A stretch of 64,000 nucleotides of DNA from Poseidonocella sp. HB161398 (lineage in GTDB: Bacteria; Pseudomonadota; Alphaproteobacteria; Rhodobacterales; Rhodobacteraceae): assembly GCF_005870025.1 (NCBI RefSeq), contig NZ_VATA01000005.1, positions 144,447-208,446 on the forward strand, written 5' to 3'. Each line of letters starts with the position of its first letter. Within the stretch, counting starts at the first letter, position 1. The notes beneath the pieces were generated by a model, which saw nothing but the letters and a program-made list of their open reading frames with translations, searched no databases and was not told the origin of the DNA. Below, one piece after another: positions 63,178 to 64,000 of this stretch. A program made the position numbers and the translations under genes.

Positions 63178-64000
63178 ATGCCTTTCCATACAGCATCCGA
63201 CGGCGCGCAGATCTTCTACAAGGACTGGGGGACCGGCCAGACGGTGCTGTTCTCCCATGGCTGGCCGCTCTCGGCCGATGCCTGGGACGCGCAGATGGTG
63301 TTCCTCGGGCTGGCGGGCTACCGGGTGATCGCCCATGACCGGCGCAGCCATGGCCGCTCGTCCCAGACCTGGGACGGCAATCACATGGACCAGTATGCCG
63401 ACGACCTGGCGGGGCTGATCGAGGCGCTGGACCTGCGCGACCTGATCCTCGTCGGCCATTCCACCGGCGGCGGCGAGATCACCCGCTACATGGGCCGCCA
63501 CGGCACCGGCCGGGTGGCGAAGGCGGTGCTGCTCGGCGCCGTGCCGCCGCTGATGCTGCAGACGGAGGCCAATCCCGGCGGCCTGCCGGTCAGCGTCTTC
63601 GACGGCCTCCGCGAGGGCACGCTGGCCGACCGCTCGCAGGTCTTCCTCGATCTCGCGCTGCCCTTCTACGGCATGAACCGCCCCGGCGCGGCGATGGCCG
63701 AGGGGCTCCGGCAGGAGTTCTGGCGGCAGGGCATGGCGGGCGGGCTGAAGGCCCAGCTCGACTGCATCCGCGAATTCTCCGAGGTCGATTTCACCGCGGA
63801 TCTGCAGAAGATCGGCGTGGCGGTGCTCGCGGGCCATGGCGATGACGACCAGATCGTGCCGGTCGGCGCCTCGGCCCTGCGCACGGCCGGGATCCTGAAG
63901 GACGCCCCGCTGCGCCTCTATCCCGGCGGCGATCACGGGCTGGCCCAGACCCGGCAGGCCCCGGTCAATGCCGACCTGCCGGCCGTCCTGACGGGCGAGG
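63178..64000 (+). CDS. Alpha/beta hydrolase, non-haem chloroperoxidase family (partial at window end)
   Basis: The visible 274 residues are nearly a full protein for this family (about 275). It opens with '[20 protein letters not shown]'. Oxyanion '[13 protein letters not shown]' is followed by the nucleophile Ser95 in '[11 protein letters not shown]', acid Asp in '[10 protein letters not shown]' and His in 'GGDHGLAQT'. These cofactor-free enzymes act as esterases/lactonases and form peracids in vitro. GAAGGAG precedes the ATG. The stop lies beyond the window. Confidence 0.88.
   Translation, partial: MPFHTASDGAQIFYKDWGTGQTVLFSHGWPLSADAWDAQMVFLGLAGYRVIAHDRRSHGRSSQTWDGNHMDQYADDLAGLIEALDLRDLILVGHSTGGGEITRYMGRHGTGRVAKAVLLGAVPPLMLQTEANPGGLPVSVFDGLREGTLADRSQVFLDLALPFYGMNRPGAAMAEGLRQEFWRQGMAGGLKAQLDCIREFSEVDFTADLQKIGVAVLAGHGDDDQIVPVGASALRTAGILKDAPLRLYPGGDHGLAQTRQAPVNADLPAVLTGE

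Noticed and set aside
1..64000. tRNA, rRNA and CRISPR arrays
   Set aside because: No T-loop/anticodon arm pattern, rRNA core sequence or regularly spaced direct repeats were noticed on either strand; a covariance-model scan was not possible here.

Overview
The window is high-GC DNA (about 70% GC by eye) with strong G/C third-position bias. It carries three tripartite or ABC solute-uptake clusters, LysR/GntR/SorC regulators and FixJ-type two-component genes. This gene content and style suggest an alphaproteobacterium of the Rhodobacterales (Roseobacter/Paracoccus-like), probably chromosomal. No rRNA, tRNA or CRISPR was seen. The organism assignment is inference from gene style, not from a marker gene.

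Layout. 1-964: no recognisable gene. 965-4108 (minus): outer-membrane protein, DUF3604 protein and a small CigR/RcnB-like periplasmic protein. 4417-5223 (minus): DUF4239-like membrane protein. 6774-7958: serine-hydrolase-fold protein lacking its catalytic residues. 8388-14970: a LysR regulator divergent from a complete class I cytochrome P450 system (P450, 2Fe-2S ferredoxin, FAD reductase) that runs into a TRAP transporter. 15573-17540: a second DUF3604 protein. 17638-17788: a small MITE-like element. 17794-27605: a GntR regulator divergent from a gamma-glutamyl-amine type cluster (glutamine-synthetase-like ligase, FAD amine oxidoreductase, dipeptide-type ABC importer, hydroxyacid dehydrogenase, cupin).

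28232-40382 is a divergon around a SorC-type regulator. Nine genes run leftwards: glycerol-1-phosphate dehydrogenase-like, HAD phosphatase, GlpD-type dehydrogenase, class II aldolase, a four-gene sugar ABC importer and an SDR. The regulator and an FGGY kinase run rightwards. Two TGACA-N2-TGTCA operators lie between. Together these look like an import-phosphorylate-oxidise-cleave route for a polyol or sugar alcohol, related in logic to erythritol or fuculose pathways but with a different enzyme set. 41961-49399 is a uxuBA cluster with its own GntR regulator, a TRAP transporter and an L-idonate/L-gulonate-type zinc dehydrogenase. This would be a hexuronate/aldonate route to 2-keto-3-deoxygluconate (KDG).

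50195-53059: a LysR/SDR divergon and a second LysR with an abnormal C-terminal tail. 53189-55500 is a gene graveyard: a semialdehyde dehydrogenase pseudogene with an internal deletion and stops, the start of a decayed downstream gene, and a shattered IS5-like transposase. 55669-58783 has visibly lower GC and looks acquired: an orphan GAF histidine kinase, then a 2-oxoglutarate/Fe(II) oxygenase tightly followed by a LysE-type exporter. 59334-62010: a FixJ-like regulator, a single-domain receiver and a PAS histidine kinase. A repeated GGTATGAT-containing motif follows the first and last of these genes. 62282-64000: two alpha/beta hydrolases, the second cut by the window end.

A recurring oddity is the set of long (0.4-1.6 kb), very GC-rich spacers. 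They are open in several frames but show no family resemblance, and most long reading frames there are composition artefacts.
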